A DNA stretch of 64,000 bases, from positions 1,016,828-1,080,827 of the forward strand of contig NZ_CP039865.1 in NCBI RefSeq assembly GCF_005160265.1. The letters run 5' to 3'. The position numbers were made by a program, and so were the translations under genes. The notes beneath the pieces were generated by a model. That model saw only the letters and a program-made list of their open reading frames with translations, searched no databases and was not told the origin of the DNA. This document shows, in pieces, positions 8,524-17,167 of the stretch (its first letter is position 1; every line of letters begins with the position of its first letter). The DNA is from Phreatobacter aquaticus (GTDB lineage: Bacteria > Pseudomonadota > Alphaproteobacteria > Rhizobiales > Phreatobacteraceae).

Positions 8524-8739
8524 TCAGACCGTCTTGGCCAGGGCTGCTTTCGGGTCGGCACTTGGCTCGGCGGCAGCCGCACTCGCCTTTGCCATGCGCT
8601 GCTGGGCAAGCTCGGCGGCGCTGCGGGCTTCCTGCGCAAGCGCGGCCAGCTGGCCCGGCTGCGTGCGGCCACTGCGCAACATGACATCGATGGCCGCGAG
8701 AGCCTGCTGGACTCCGGCGAGGACGTGACGGTCTGGCAT
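8524..8739 (-). CDS. small Ala-rich hypothetical protein
   Basis: A 71-aa product with no recognisable domain. It is rich in Ala, Gln, Arg and Leu and reads as one or two amphipathic helices (AGVQQALAAIDVMLRSGR, then AALAQEARSAAELAQQRMAK), followed by a flexible Ala/Pro tail. A GTG at 8751 could add four residues. Its start lies 3 nt from a perfect 12-bp inverted repeat, and this is the main reason to regard the gene as real and regulated. Coding status is moderately sure; function unknown. Confidence 0.5.
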   Translation of the reverse strand: MPDRHVLAGVQQALAAIDVMLRSGRTQPGQLAALAQEARSAAELAQQRMAKASAAAAEPSADPKAALAKTV

Positions 8740-8742
8740 TTT

Positions 8743-8777
8743 CGTCGGCACCGTTCTCTGAACTTACGGTGCCGACG
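8743..8777. promoter_or_regulatory. perfect 12-11-12 inverted repeat before the small gene
   Basis: The arms cgtcggcaccgt (8743-8754) and acggtgccgacg (8766-8777) match perfectly around an 11-nt loop. On the minus strand the repeat ends 3 nt before the ATG of the small Ala-rich gene, and the only purine-rich tract that could serve as ribosome-binding site lies in the loop. It could be a DNA operator or an RNA hairpin that gates translation. Confidence 0.5.
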
Positions 8778-8840
8778 CTAGAAAGGGCCGGTTTCAAAAA
8801 GGCGCCGCCGGGCAGGACAATTGTTGCGGCGCGTGAAATC

Positions 8841-11186
8841 TCAGCCGGGCAAGCAGTGCGTCTGCTTCTCCAGTGCCGTGTCGACGGCGGCCGCCGAATA
8901 GGGCAGCGGCACATAATCGCCGGTCCGCCAGAGGTCGAACAGATCCCGCCAGTGCGGCGATTCCGGATCGCCCGACTGACCCGGCGTGTTCATCGCCACG
9001 GACCGGTCGAGATCGGCGAGATCGGCCACCAGACGGAACGACGAACCCATCATCGTGCGGAAGTCCGTGCCCCGATAACCCGTATGCATCGGTGTCGTAT
9101 TGGCCCCCGCATGCGGCGCCGGTCCGATCGCATAGCGCTCGGCCAGTTCCGCCGGCAGGAAGGCTGAGAGCGGATGGTCGAAATAGGCCTGATGCAGCTT
9201 GCCCCATGCCCAGGCCTTGGGGTCCGGCCCCAGAAGCCCGACGGTCTCCCGGTAGGCGGCGGCAAGCGAGGTCAGCAGCAAGGCATCGCGCGCTGCCTTG
9301 GGATTCGCGCCGAAGCGCTCGTCGGGGTTCTCCAGCGTCCAGAACGTGCCCTCGACATCCCCCGGCACAAGGAACGCATGGACATCGGCCGGCGCCAGCG
9401 CCTTCCAGAGCGCCTTCTTCAGGTGCCGCGACCACCAGAGCTCATAGAGCGCGCCGGGACCCGACGTGCTGGTGAGTGCATGGTCCCATCGGGCAAACAG
9501 CGCCAGCGCGGCGGTCGCGTCGGCATCCGTCGAGACGAGCCCGGCGAGCAGCTTGGCCATGCGGCGGGCGGGCATCGACACCACGTCGGTCTGGAGGGCA
9601 CGCGACACGCCGAGCGTATGCGGGCGGGCGGCGGTCAGAACCTCGTTGATCCGGTCGGCGCGGGCATGCTCGACCCATTCATAGCCCATCGGATGGGCCT
9701 GGTGATCCCAGTCCGCCGGCATGTTCATCTCATTGGCCGAATAGACGAAGCCGCTCGGCGGATTGGCGATCAGCGGCATCTTGGAACTGTCGCGGAAGCC
9801 CGCCCATTCATAGCGCCCATCGCCTGGCACCGGCAGGAGGCCGTCCCAGTTCGGCCGGATCGGATTGACGCCGGCCGGCATCCACGCGACGTCGCCCGCC
9901 TTGTCGGCATAGACGAAGTTGCACGACGGCGTGCCCCAGGTCTCCGCCTGTTTGCGGAAATCCTTGAGCGTCTTGGTCCGCATCAGCCGGTGCGTGCCGA
10001 GATAGGGCGCGGTGCCCGGATCCGACCAGACGGTCCGCACCGCATAGGCGCGCTTGGCCTTGCCGTCTTCCAGCACGACCGGGCCATGGCGCGTGAACTT
10101 CAGCTTGTGCACCTGATCCGGATTGCCCTTGACCGGCACTTTCTCTTCGACGACGCGCATCCGCTCCCATTCGCCCTTGTAGCGATAGAGATCGGGATCG
10201 TCGGGATGGGTCTCGTAGACGTAGAGATCTTCCTGATCGATGTAGAAGATGGTCAGCGCCCAGGCCATCGTGCCGTTGTGGCCGATCGTGATGCCGGGCA
10301 CACAGGGCTCGCCCGCGCCGATCACATCGAGCCCCGGGCAGGTCAGGTGCACCAGCATGCGCAGCGACGGCATGCCGTGCAGACGATGCGGGTCGGACGC
10401 CAGGATCGGATGGCCGGTCTCGGTGATCGAGCCGTGGACCGCCCAGTTGTTCGAGCCGGTATGCTGGCTGTCCAGCACCACTTCCAGCAGGTCCGTCGTC
10501 GAGCGCCATTTCGGCGCGTCGGCCAGCGTCGCCGCCAGGCGCTCCTTGGTCAGCGTCGCGCTGGCGGTCGACAGTTTCAGCATGTCGAGAGCGGCCAGCG
10601 GGATCGACGCCGGGTCCAGGCCCTCAGGCACGACCGGCGTCACCACCGGCTCGAGATAGCGGCGCAGAAGGTCGGTGCGGTGATCGGCCTTGCCGAGGAC
10701 CTGGCAGCGGAGTACCTCGGAGATCACGTTGCGCGACAGCGAATGCGAGCGAATGCGCGACACGTCGAGCGGTTCCCAGCGCTTCGGCTTGGTGCCGACG
10801 AGGCCGAACTCGAAGGGCAGCAACGAAGGGTCCTTCTCGGTCATGCCGATGAAGGCGTTGATGCCGTTGACGAAGGCGGTGAAGGTCGCCTTGGCCTCCG
10901 GACCATAGGCGGCAAACTCCGCCTCTTCGTCGCCGCGATAGACGAACAGCCGCGAGGCCCGGTCCTGCTCCAGAAATCCCGGCCCGAAATCGGCGGCCAG
11001 TTCGCCAAGCCCGCGCTTGCGCCAGAGATCGATCTGGAACAGCCGGTCTCGGGCGGCATGGAAGCCCTGGAGGAAGAACAGGTCCGCCTCGTTCTCGGCG
11101 CGGATATGGGGAATGCCATGGGCGTCGATGCCGATGGAACCCGGCGCGGACAGGCCGGGAATGGAAATCGTCTGGGTGGCGGTCAT
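8841..11186 (-). CDS. penicillin amidase family acylase (Ntn hydrolase)
   Basis: A 781-aa member of the penicillin/cephalosporin/AHL acylase family, which hydrolyses amide bonds after self-cleaving at an internal Ser. The Ser nucleophile is Ser245 in TGSNNWAV, followed by the family block ILASDPHRL. Substrate preference cannot be read; known relatives take penicillins, N-acyl-homoserine lactones or acylated amino compounds. Unlike most periplasmic acylases there is no signal peptide before the domain (the N-terminus is polar), so a cytoplasmic enzyme is suggested. It is divergent from the nucleoside operon. Confidence 0.88.
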   Translation of the reverse strand: MTATQTISIPGLSAPGSIGIDAHGIPHIRAENEADLFFLQGFHAARDRLFQIDLWRKRGLGELAADFGPGFLEQDRASRLFVYRGDEEAEFAAYGPEAKATFTAFVNGINAFIGMTEKDPSLLPFEFGLVGTKPKRWEPLDVSRIRSHSLSRNVISEVLRCQVLGKADHRTDLLRRYLEPVVTPVVPEGLDPASIPLAALDMLKLSTASATLTKERLAATLADAPKWRSTTDLLEVVLDSQHTGSNNWAVHGSITETGHPILASDPHRLHGMPSLRMLVHLTCPGLDVIGAGEPCVPGITIGHNGTMAWALTIFYIDQEDLYVYETHPDDPDLYRYKGEWERMRVVEEKVPVKGNPDQVHKLKFTRHGPVVLEDGKAKRAYAVRTVWSDPGTAPYLGTHRLMRTKTLKDFRKQAETWGTPSCNFVYADKAGDVAWMPAGVNPIRPNWDGLLPVPGDGRYEWAGFRDSSKMPLIANPPSGFVYSANEMNMPADWDHQAHPMGYEWVEHARADRINEVLTAARPHTLGVSRALQTDVVSMPARRMAKLLAGLVSTDADATAALALFARWDHALTSTSGPGALYELWWSRHLKKALWKALAPADVHAFLVPGDVEGTFWTLENPDERFGANPKAARDALLLTSLAAAYRETVGLLGPDPKAWAWGKLHQAYFDHPLSAFLPAELAERYAIGPAPHAGANTTPMHTGYRGTDFRTMMGSSFRLVADLADLDRSVAMNTPGQSGDPESPHWRDLFDLWRTGDYVPLPYSAAAVDTALEKQTHCLPG

Positions 11187-11414
11187 GATGGTCCGATCGC
11201 GCGGCGGGGCGGAGACATTGCCACTGGCGGAACGGACCTGTCACCCGCAATGCGCGCGACAGAGGGATGCGGTCATGGGGGGTGTCCTGTGCCGGAGCGC
11301 GGGAGCCAGCCCGACAGCGTGCCCACTGGACATCAGGCCTGCCGGTGCCAAACTGCCCTCGGCGCAGCAGCCGCAACAGGCGCGCACCAGTGACTGGTTT
11401 CGAGGGGAACTCCG
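11187..11414. other. divergent spacer between acylase gene and nucleoside operon
   Basis: A 228-nt region that must hold promoters for both directions. I see no strong dyad, riboswitch-like architecture or small gene in it. The only clear element is the GAGGGG ribosome-binding site just before the binding-protein gene. Confidence 0.4.
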
Positions 11415-12422
11415 ATGCACCACCTGATCCGCCGCCTGGCGGTGGCTGCGGCCGCGATCCTGGCGCCGCTCGCGCCCGCTGGCGCCCAGACCTTCGCACC
11501 CGCCGTCGTCTATGACCTCGGCGGCCGGTTCGACAAGTCGTTCAACGAGGGCGCCTATGTCGGTGCTGAGCGGTTCAAGCGCGAAACCGGCATCGAGTAC
11601 CGCGATTTCGAGATCCGCAACGACGTCCAGCGCGAGCAGGCGCTGCGCAACTTCGCCCAGCGCGGGCAGAACCCGATCGTCGCGGTCGGCTTCGGCTTCC
11701 GCGCCGCGATGGAGAAGGTGGCGGCCGAATTCCCCAACACCCGCTTCGGCATCATCGATTCCGCGGTGAACCTGCCGAATGTCCAGAGCGTCCTGTTCAA
11801 GGAGCACGAGGGCTCCTACCTCGTCGGCCTGCTAGCGGGTCTGCGCTCGCAGAGCGGCACGATCGGCTTCGTCGGCGGCATGGATATCCCGCTCATCCGC
11901 AAGTTCGCCTGCGGCTATGTCCAGGGCGCCCGCGCCGCGCGTCCCAATATCCGCGTCATCCAGAACATGACCGGCACGACCGGCGCTGCCTTCTCCGATC
12001 CCGTTCGCGGCGCCGAACTGGCGCGTGGCCAGATGGCGCAGGGCGCCGATATCGTGTTTCACGCGGCCGGCGCCACCGGAACCGGCGTGCTGCAGGCGGT
12101 GGCCGACGCCGGCAAGCTCGGGATCGGTGTCGATTCCAACCAGAATGCGCTCCATCCCGGTCGCGTGCTGACCTCCATGCTGAAGCGCGTCGATGTCGCG
12201 GTGTTCCAGGCCTTTGCGACCGCGCGCGCCGGCTCATGGCGCCCCGGCGTCACCGTGCTCGGCCTCGCCGAGGACGGCATCGACTGGGCTGACGATGCCA
12301 GCAACGCCCCCCTGATCACCCCCGAACTCCGTGCCGCCGTCGCCAAGGCGGCCGAGGACATCAAGGCCGGGCGCGTCAGCGTCCACGACTTCATGGCGAC
12401 CAATTCCTGCCCGATCCAGTGA
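11415..12422 (+). CDS. BMP-family nucleoside-binding protein of ABC importer
   Basis: A 335-aa periplasmic protein of the Med/BMP family (PnrA, TmpC type), which binds nucleosides and some other ligands. Residues 1-24 are a Sec signal peptide ending in PAGA-Q; there is no lipobox, unlike the lipoprotein members. Family signatures include DLGGRFDKSFNEGAY near the N-terminus, and IGFVGGMDIPLI and GIGVDSNQNALHP later. GAGGGG lies 9 nt before the ATG. It heads a tight operon with nucleoside-catabolic enzymes, which makes nucleosides the likely ligand. Confidence 0.9.
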   Translation: MHHLIRRLAVAAAAILAPLAPAGAQTFAPAVVYDLGGRFDKSFNEGAYVGAERFKRETGIEYRDFEIRNDVQREQALRNFAQRGQNPIVAVGFGFRAAMEKVAAEFPNTRFGIIDSAVNLPNVQSVLFKEHEGSYLVGLLAGLRSQSGTIGFVGGMDIPLIRKFACGYVQGARAARPNIRVIQNMTGTTGAAFSDPVRGAELARGQMAQGADIVFHAAGATGTGVLQAVADAGKLGIGVDSNQNALHPGRVLTSMLKRVDVAVFQAFATARAGSWRPGVTVLGLAEDGIDWADDASNAPLITPELRAAVAKAAEDIKAGRVSVHDFMATNSCPIQ

Positions 12423-12428
12423 GACCAC

Positions 12429-13172
12429 ATGCGCATTACGCTTCTCGGCACCGGTGACGCCTTCGGCTCCGGTGGCCGCTTTTCGACCTGCCTCCACGTC
12501 GCGCTCGCCGATGGCTCCGCCATGCTCGTCGATTGCGCCGCAACCTCGCTCCTGCCACTCAGGCAGGCGGGTTTCGACCGCAACGCGATCTCAACCCTCC
12601 TGTTCACTCACTTCCATGGCGACCATTTCGGCGGGTTGCCGTTCTTCCTGCTCGATGCGCAGTTCGTCGCCGGCCGCAAGGCACCGCTGACCATCGCTGG
12701 CCCCAAGGGCGTCGAGGCGCGCACGCGGCTGCTGATCGACGCGACCTATCCGGGCTATGCCGATGTGCCCAACCGCGGCTTCGACATCACCTATCGCGAG
12801 GTGACGCCCGAGGCGCCCGCCACGCTGGCAGGCGTCGACATCGCCGCCTTCCCGATGATCCATGACGAGCGCGCCGGCCCCTGCCAGGGCTATCGGCTCA
12901 CCCATGGCGGCAAGGTCTTCGGCTTCTCCGGCGATACCAGCTGGACCGACAGCCTCGTCCCACTGGCCGATGGAGCCGATGCGCTGGTCGTCGAGTGCAA
13001 CAGCTACGACCGGGCGATCCCGAGCCATCTCGACTATCTGACGCTGTCCCGCCGCCTTCCCGAGCTGAAGGCAAGGCGCATCGTCATCACCCATATGGGG
13101 CCGCAGATGCTGGCCCATGACGAGCCGCTGGCGGTGGAGCGCGCCGTGGACGGGATGGTGATCGCGCTTTGA
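12429..13172 (+). CDS. metallo-beta-lactamase-fold hydrolase in the nucleoside operon
   Basis: A 247-aa MBL-fold protein with the two-metal motif HFHGDH (His61, His63, Asp65, His66) and further ligands expected at MIHD, SGDTS and the late ITHMG. The N-terminal LGTGDAFGSGGR pattern groups it with RNase Z-like and cyclic-nucleotide phosphodiesterase-like hydrolases rather than beta-lactamases. It lies 6 nt after the binding-protein gene and overlaps the ATPase gene by 4 nt, so it is an integral part of the operon. A role on a phosphodiester or nucleotide derivative before transport or salvage is an inference. Confidence 0.85.
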   Translation: MRITLLGTGDAFGSGGRFSTCLHVALADGSAMLVDCAATSLLPLRQAGFDRNAISTLLFTHFHGDHFGGLPFFLLDAQFVAGRKAPLTIAGPKGVEARTRLLIDATYPGYADVPNRGFDITYREVTPEAPATLAGVDIAAFPMIHDERAGPCQGYRLTHGGKVFGFSGDTSWTDSLVPLADGADALVVECNSYDRAIPSHLDYLTLSRRLPELKARRIVITHMGPQMLAHDEPLAVERAVDGMVIAL

Positions 13173-14695
13173 CCCATCCACCCGCGATCCAGATGACCGG
13201 CATCAGCAAGCGGTTCGGATCCGTCCAGGCGAACCGGCTGGTCGATCTGACGGTCGAGCGGGGCACGATCCACGGTCTGATCGGGGAGAATGGCGCCGGC
13301 AAGTCGACGCTGATGTCGATCCTCTACGGGTTCCTGGCGGCGGATGCCGGCACCATCGCCATCGACGGCAGGGCCGCTGTCATCCCCTCACCCGCTGCCG
13401 CCATCGCGGCCGGCATCGGCATGGTTCACCAGCACTTCAAGCTGGTCGAGACCTTCACCGTGGTCGAGAACATCATGCTGGGCCTGGAAGGCGGGCCGCT
13501 CGTCGCCCGCGGCGAGCGCGCCGTCCGCGCCAAGCTCAAGGACCTCGCCGCGCGCTACGGCCTGACGGTCGACCCCGATGCGCTTGTCTCCGATCTCTCG
13601 GTCGGCGAGTTGCAGCGCGTCGAGATCCTGAAGGCGCTGGTGCGCGATGCCGCGATCCTGATCCTCGACGAACCGACCGCCGTCCTGACGCCCCCGGAGG
13701 CGGACAAGCTCTTCGACCTGCTCCGCCATCTCTCCGGCGAGGGACGGGCCGCCATCATCGTCACCCACAAGCTGAAGGAGATCATGGCAGTGACCGACCG
13801 TGTCTCGGTGATGCGACGGGGAGAGATGGTCGCGACTGTCGAGACCGCCGAGACCTCGCCGGATGAGCTGGCCGCGCTGATGGTTGGTCGCAAGGTGGAC
13901 CTCCATCTCGACAGGCAGCCGCGCGTGCCGGGCGATGTGCGGCTTCAGGTGCAAGACCTCACGGTCCGGGACAGCCGCGGCACAACCCGGCTCGATCGCA
14001 TCAGCTTCGAAGTTCGGGCCGGCGAGATCGTCGGCATTGCCGGCGTCTCCGGCAACGGCCAGAGCGAACTGCTCGAGGCCCTGTCCGGCATGCGCCAATC
14101 GACCGCGGGGACGATCCTGCTCAACGGCCTGGCCGTCGCACGCACTGACGGTCCGGCCGAACTCCATGCGCGAGGTCTTCGCCACATCCCGGAGGACCGC
14201 CAGCGGCGCGGGCTGATCTCCCCGTTCGCAGCGGCTGAAAGCGCCATCCTCGGCTGCTCGGACGAGGCCCGCTACGGGGCCGGTCCGCTCCTCGATCCTG
14301 GCCTGGTGCAGAAGGAGTGTTCCCGGAACATGGCGGAGTACGATGTCCGGCCAGCCGATCCTCTTCTGACCACCGCCCTGTTCTCCGGCGGCAACCAGCA
14401 GAAGATTGTTCTTGCTCGCGAAATCGACCGCGACCCCGACGTCCTGCTCATCGGCCAGCCGACCCGCGGGGTCGACATTGGGGCCATCGAATTTATTCAC
14501 CGCCGGCTGATCGCATTGCGCGACGCCGGCAAGGCCATTCTCCTTGTCTCATCCGAACTCGACGAGATCATGGCGCTGTCCGACCGCATCCTCGTCCTCT
14601 GCGATGGCCGCATCACCGGCGAGCGCAGACCGGAAGCGACCGACGAGCGCGATCTCGGCCTCCTGATGGCCGGCATTGCCGACAGGGCGGCGTGA
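13169..14695 (+). CDS. nucleoside ABC transporter ATP-binding protein (two ABC domains)
   Basis: A 508-aa tandem ATPase of the sugar/nucleoside type (YufO-like). The first domain has a canonical Walker A (GENGAGKST) and signature LSVGELQR. The second has the degenerate P-loop GVSGNGQSE usual for this subfamily and signature FSGGNQQK. The first domain has Walker B LILDEPTAVL and the second has LLIGQPTRGVD. The TTG at 13169 overlaps the preceding stop by 4 nt; an ATG at 13193 is a possible alternative. It powers the two permeases that follow. Confidence 0.92.
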   Translation: MTHPPAIQMTGISKRFGSVQANRLVDLTVERGTIHGLIGENGAGKSTLMSILYGFLAADAGTIAIDGRAAVIPSPAAAIAAGIGMVHQHFKLVETFTVVENIMLGLEGGPLVARGERAVRAKLKDLAARYGLTVDPDALVSDLSVGELQRVEILKALVRDAAILILDEPTAVLTPPEADKLFDLLRHLSGEGRAAIIVTHKLKEIMAVTDRVSVMRRGEMVATVETAETSPDELAALMVGRKVDLHLDRQPRVPGDVRLQVQDLTVRDSRGTTRLDRISFEVRAGEIVGIAGVSGNGQSELLEALSGMRQSTAGTILLNGLAVARTDGPAELHARGLRHIPEDRQRRGLISPFAAAESAILGCSDEARYGAGPLLDPGLVQKECSRNMAEYDVRPADPLLTTALFSGGNQQKIVLAREIDRDPDVLLIGQPTRGVDIGAIEFIHRRLIALRDAGKAILLVSSELDEIMALSDRILVLCDGRITGERRPEATDERDLGLLMAGIADRAA

Positions 14696-15795
14696 TGGCG
14701 AACGCTGCGCTGCCGACCTGGCTCACCGCGGTCGTCGTGCCCGTCGTCAATGTCGCCGTCGCCTTCCTCGCGGCGGGCCTTGTGGTGGCACTGATCGGCG
14801 AGAACCCGCTGACCGCGCTCTCCGGCCTGATGCGCGGCGCCTTCGGCTCCAGCTATGGCATCGGCTACACGCTGTTCTACACGACGAGCTTCATCTTCAC
14901 CGGACTTGCCGTGGCGGTCGCCTTCCATGCCGGCCATTTCAACATTGGCGGCGAGGGCCAGGCGCTGATGGGCGGTCTGGGCGCGGCGCTGGTGGCGCTG
15001 GGCTTACCGGACCTCCCGGCGCTGCTGCTCGTGCCGCTCTGCGTGCTGGGTGCCGCCGCCGGCGGGGCGATCTGGGCCTTCCTGCCGGGATGGCTGCAGG
15101 CGAGACGCGGCAGCCACATCGTCATCACCACCATCATGTTCAACTTCATCGCCTCGACCCTGCTGGTCTATCTGCTGGTCGGGCCGATGAAGATGGCGGG
15201 CTCCATGGCGCCCGAGACCGCGCAATTCCCGCCGGCCGCGCTCCTCGCCTCGGCGGCGACGATCACCGGCTGGTTCGGCTGGCCGATGACCCGCTCGCCG
15301 CTCAATCTCTCCTTCGCGCTGGCGCTCGCCGCCGCCTTCGCCGTCTGGCTGCTGATCTGGCGCACCCGCCTCGGCTATGCGATCCGCACGGTCGGCGCCA
15401 ATCCGGAAGCGGCCCGCTATGCCGGCCTGTCGCCTGCCCGGATCACCATCGTCGCGCTGGTCATTTCCGGCGCCCTTGCCGGCCTCATGGCGACCAATGA
15501 GATCCTGGGGTCGCAGGGCCGGCTGATCAACGACTTCACAGCCGGCGCCGGCTTTGTCGGCATCGCCGTGGCGCTGATGGGCCGGGGCCATCCCTTCGGC
15601 ATCGTGCTGGCGGCGCTGCTGTTCGGCGCGCTGACCCAAGGCGGCGCCGAACTCGCCTTCGAGATGCCGGCCATCACCCGCGACATGATCGTGGTGATCC
15701 AGGGCTTCGTCATCCTGTTTGCCGGCGCGCTGGAAAGCCTGTTCGCCGACCGCATCGCCCAGATCTATCGCCGTGTCCGCCCGGAGGCCGCATGA
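14695..15795 (+). CDS. nucleoside ABC transporter permease 1
   Basis: A 366-aa inner-membrane permease of the BPD_transp_2 family (YufP-like), with about ten hydrophobic segments. The FNIGGEGQALMGG and YAIRTVGANPEAARYAGLSPAR motifs are typical of nucleoside/sugar permeases. The start ATG shares one base with the ATPase stop (TGATG), which implies translational coupling. It pairs with the next gene as the two unlike permease subunits of the complex. Confidence 0.91.
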   Translation: MANAALPTWLTAVVVPVVNVAVAFLAAGLVVALIGENPLTALSGLMRGAFGSSYGIGYTLFYTTSFIFTGLAVAVAFHAGHFNIGGEGQALMGGLGAALVALGLPDLPALLLVPLCVLGAAAGGAIWAFLPGWLQARRGSHIVITTIMFNFIASTLLVYLLVGPMKMAGSMAPETAQFPPAALLASAATITGWFGWPMTRSPLNLSFALALAAAFAVWLLIWRTRLGYAIRTVGANPEAARYAGLSPARITIVALVISGALAGLMATNEILGSQGRLINDFTAGAGFVGIAVALMGRGHPFGIVLAALLFGALTQGGAELAFEMPAITRDMIVVIQGFVILFAGALESLFADRIAQIYRRVRPEAA

Positions 15796-16769
15796 GCGAG
15801 GCCTGGTCGATCCTGCTGGTGGCCCTCGACAGCGCGATCCGGCTGGCGACACCGCTGATGCTTGCGGCGCTGGCCGGGCTCTATTCGGAGCGCGCCGGCA
15901 TTGTCGATATCGGACTGGAGGGCAAGATGCTGGTTGGCGCCTTTGCCGCCGGCACGGTCGCGGCCCTCGTGCCCAATCCCTGGCTGGGTCTCGCCGCCGC
16001 CATGACCGCCTCCACCCTGTTCGGCCTGATCCATGGTTTCGCCGCGATCAGCCAGCGCGGCAACCAGATCGTCTCGGGCATCGCGCTGAACATTCTCGCC
16101 GCGGGCCTCACCGCCACCCTCGGCAATGCCTGGTTCGGACAGGGCGGCCGCACCCCGCCGCTGCCTTCATCGGCCCGCTTCGGCGAGATCGAGCTGCCCT
16201 TCGCCGCCGCCGCCCGCGACGTTCCCGTCATCGGCACCTTCTATGCCGAGATCGTCTCCGGCCATTCCGTGCCGGTCTACCTGGCGCTGGCGCTGATCCC
16301 GCTCACCGCCTTCGTGCTCGCACGCACCCGCTGGGGCCTGAGATTGCGCGCGGTCGGCGAGAATCCGGCGGCCGTCGATGCCGCCGGCATCTCGGTCACA
16401 AGGCTGCGCTATTCGGCTATCGTCGTCGCCGGCCTTATTTGCGGCTTGGCGGGCGCCTATCTGAGCCTTGCCCAGTCGGCCGGATTCGTCACCGACATGA
16501 CAGCCGGCAAGGGTTTCATCGCGCTGGCAGCGCTCATCTTCGCGAAATGGCGGCCCTGGCCGACCCTCGCCGCCTGCCTGATGTTCGGCCTGCTCGACGC
16601 CATGGCGCTGCGCATCCAGGGCCTCGCCCTGCCCGGCATCGGACAGGTTCCGGTTCAAGCCATCCAGGCTTTGCCCTATATCCTCACCGTCGCCCTGCTG
16701 GCGGGCTTCATCGGCCGGGCAACTCCGCCCAAGGCCTCCGGCCAGCCCTATGTGAAGGACCGTGCGTGA
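15792..16769 (+). CDS. nucleoside ABC transporter permease 2
   Basis: A 325-aa permease of the same family (YufQ-like), overlapping the first permease gene by ATGA. It carries the motifs ERAGIVDIGLEGKMLVGAF and LRLRAVGENPAAVDAAGIS, matching the second subunit of nucleoside importers. About nine or ten hydrophobic segments are visible. Its stop overlaps the start of cdd by 4 nt, so import and first catabolic step are made together. Confidence 0.91.
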   Translation: MSEAWSILLVALDSAIRLATPLMLAALAGLYSERAGIVDIGLEGKMLVGAFAAGTVAALVPNPWLGLAAAMTASTLFGLIHGFAAISQRGNQIVSGIALNILAAGLTATLGNAWFGQGGRTPPLPSSARFGEIELPFAAAARDVPVIGTFYAEIVSGHSVPVYLALALIPLTAFVLARTRWGLRLRAVGENPAAVDAAGISVTRLRYSAIVVAGLICGLAGAYLSLAQSAGFVTDMTAGKGFIALAALIFAKWRPWPTLAACLMFGLLDAMALRIQGLALPGIGQVPVQAIQALPYILTVALLAGFIGRATPPKASGQPYVKDRA

Positions 16770-17167
16770 CCGACGAGCTGACAAGTCTGTTTGATGCGGC
16801 ACGAGCGGCACAGGCGCGGGCCCACGCGCCCTATTCCAGGTTTCGCGTCGGCGCGGCGCTGCGGACAGCGTCGGGCGCCGTCCATGCCGGCTGCAATGTC
16901 GAGAATGCCGCCTATCCCTTGGGCGCCTGCGCCGAGGCCGCAGCCTTGGCCGCCATGGTGATGGCCGGCGACCGCAACCCCACCGACATCGTGGTGATCG
17001 GCGATGGCGAAGCACTCTGCACACCCTGCGGCGGTTGCCGCCAGCGGCTGCGCGAATTCGCCTCCGACGAGCTCCGCATTCATGTGGCGGGCCCGGAAGG
17101 CATCCGGCGCACGTTCACGCTGGGCGAACTGCTGCCCCATTCCTTCGGCCCGGACAATCTCGCATGA
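16766..17167 (+). CDS. cdd: cytidine deaminase
   Basis: A 133-aa small homotetrameric-type cytidine deaminase converting (deoxy)cytidine to (deoxy)uridine. The zinc and catalytic residues are clear: Cys55 and Glu57 in GACAEAAA, then Cys88 and Cys91 in PCGGCRQ. The substrate loop NVENAAYPLGACAE is intact. The GTG start overlaps the permease stop by 4 nt and the gene overlaps the next one by ATGA. Confidence 0.94.
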   Translation: MTDELTSLFDAARAAQARAHAPYSRFRVGAALRTASGAVHAGCNVENAAYPLGACAEAAALAAMVMAGDRNPTDIVVIGDGEALCTPCGGCRQRLREFASDELRIHVAGPEGIRRTFTLGELLPHSFGPDNLA

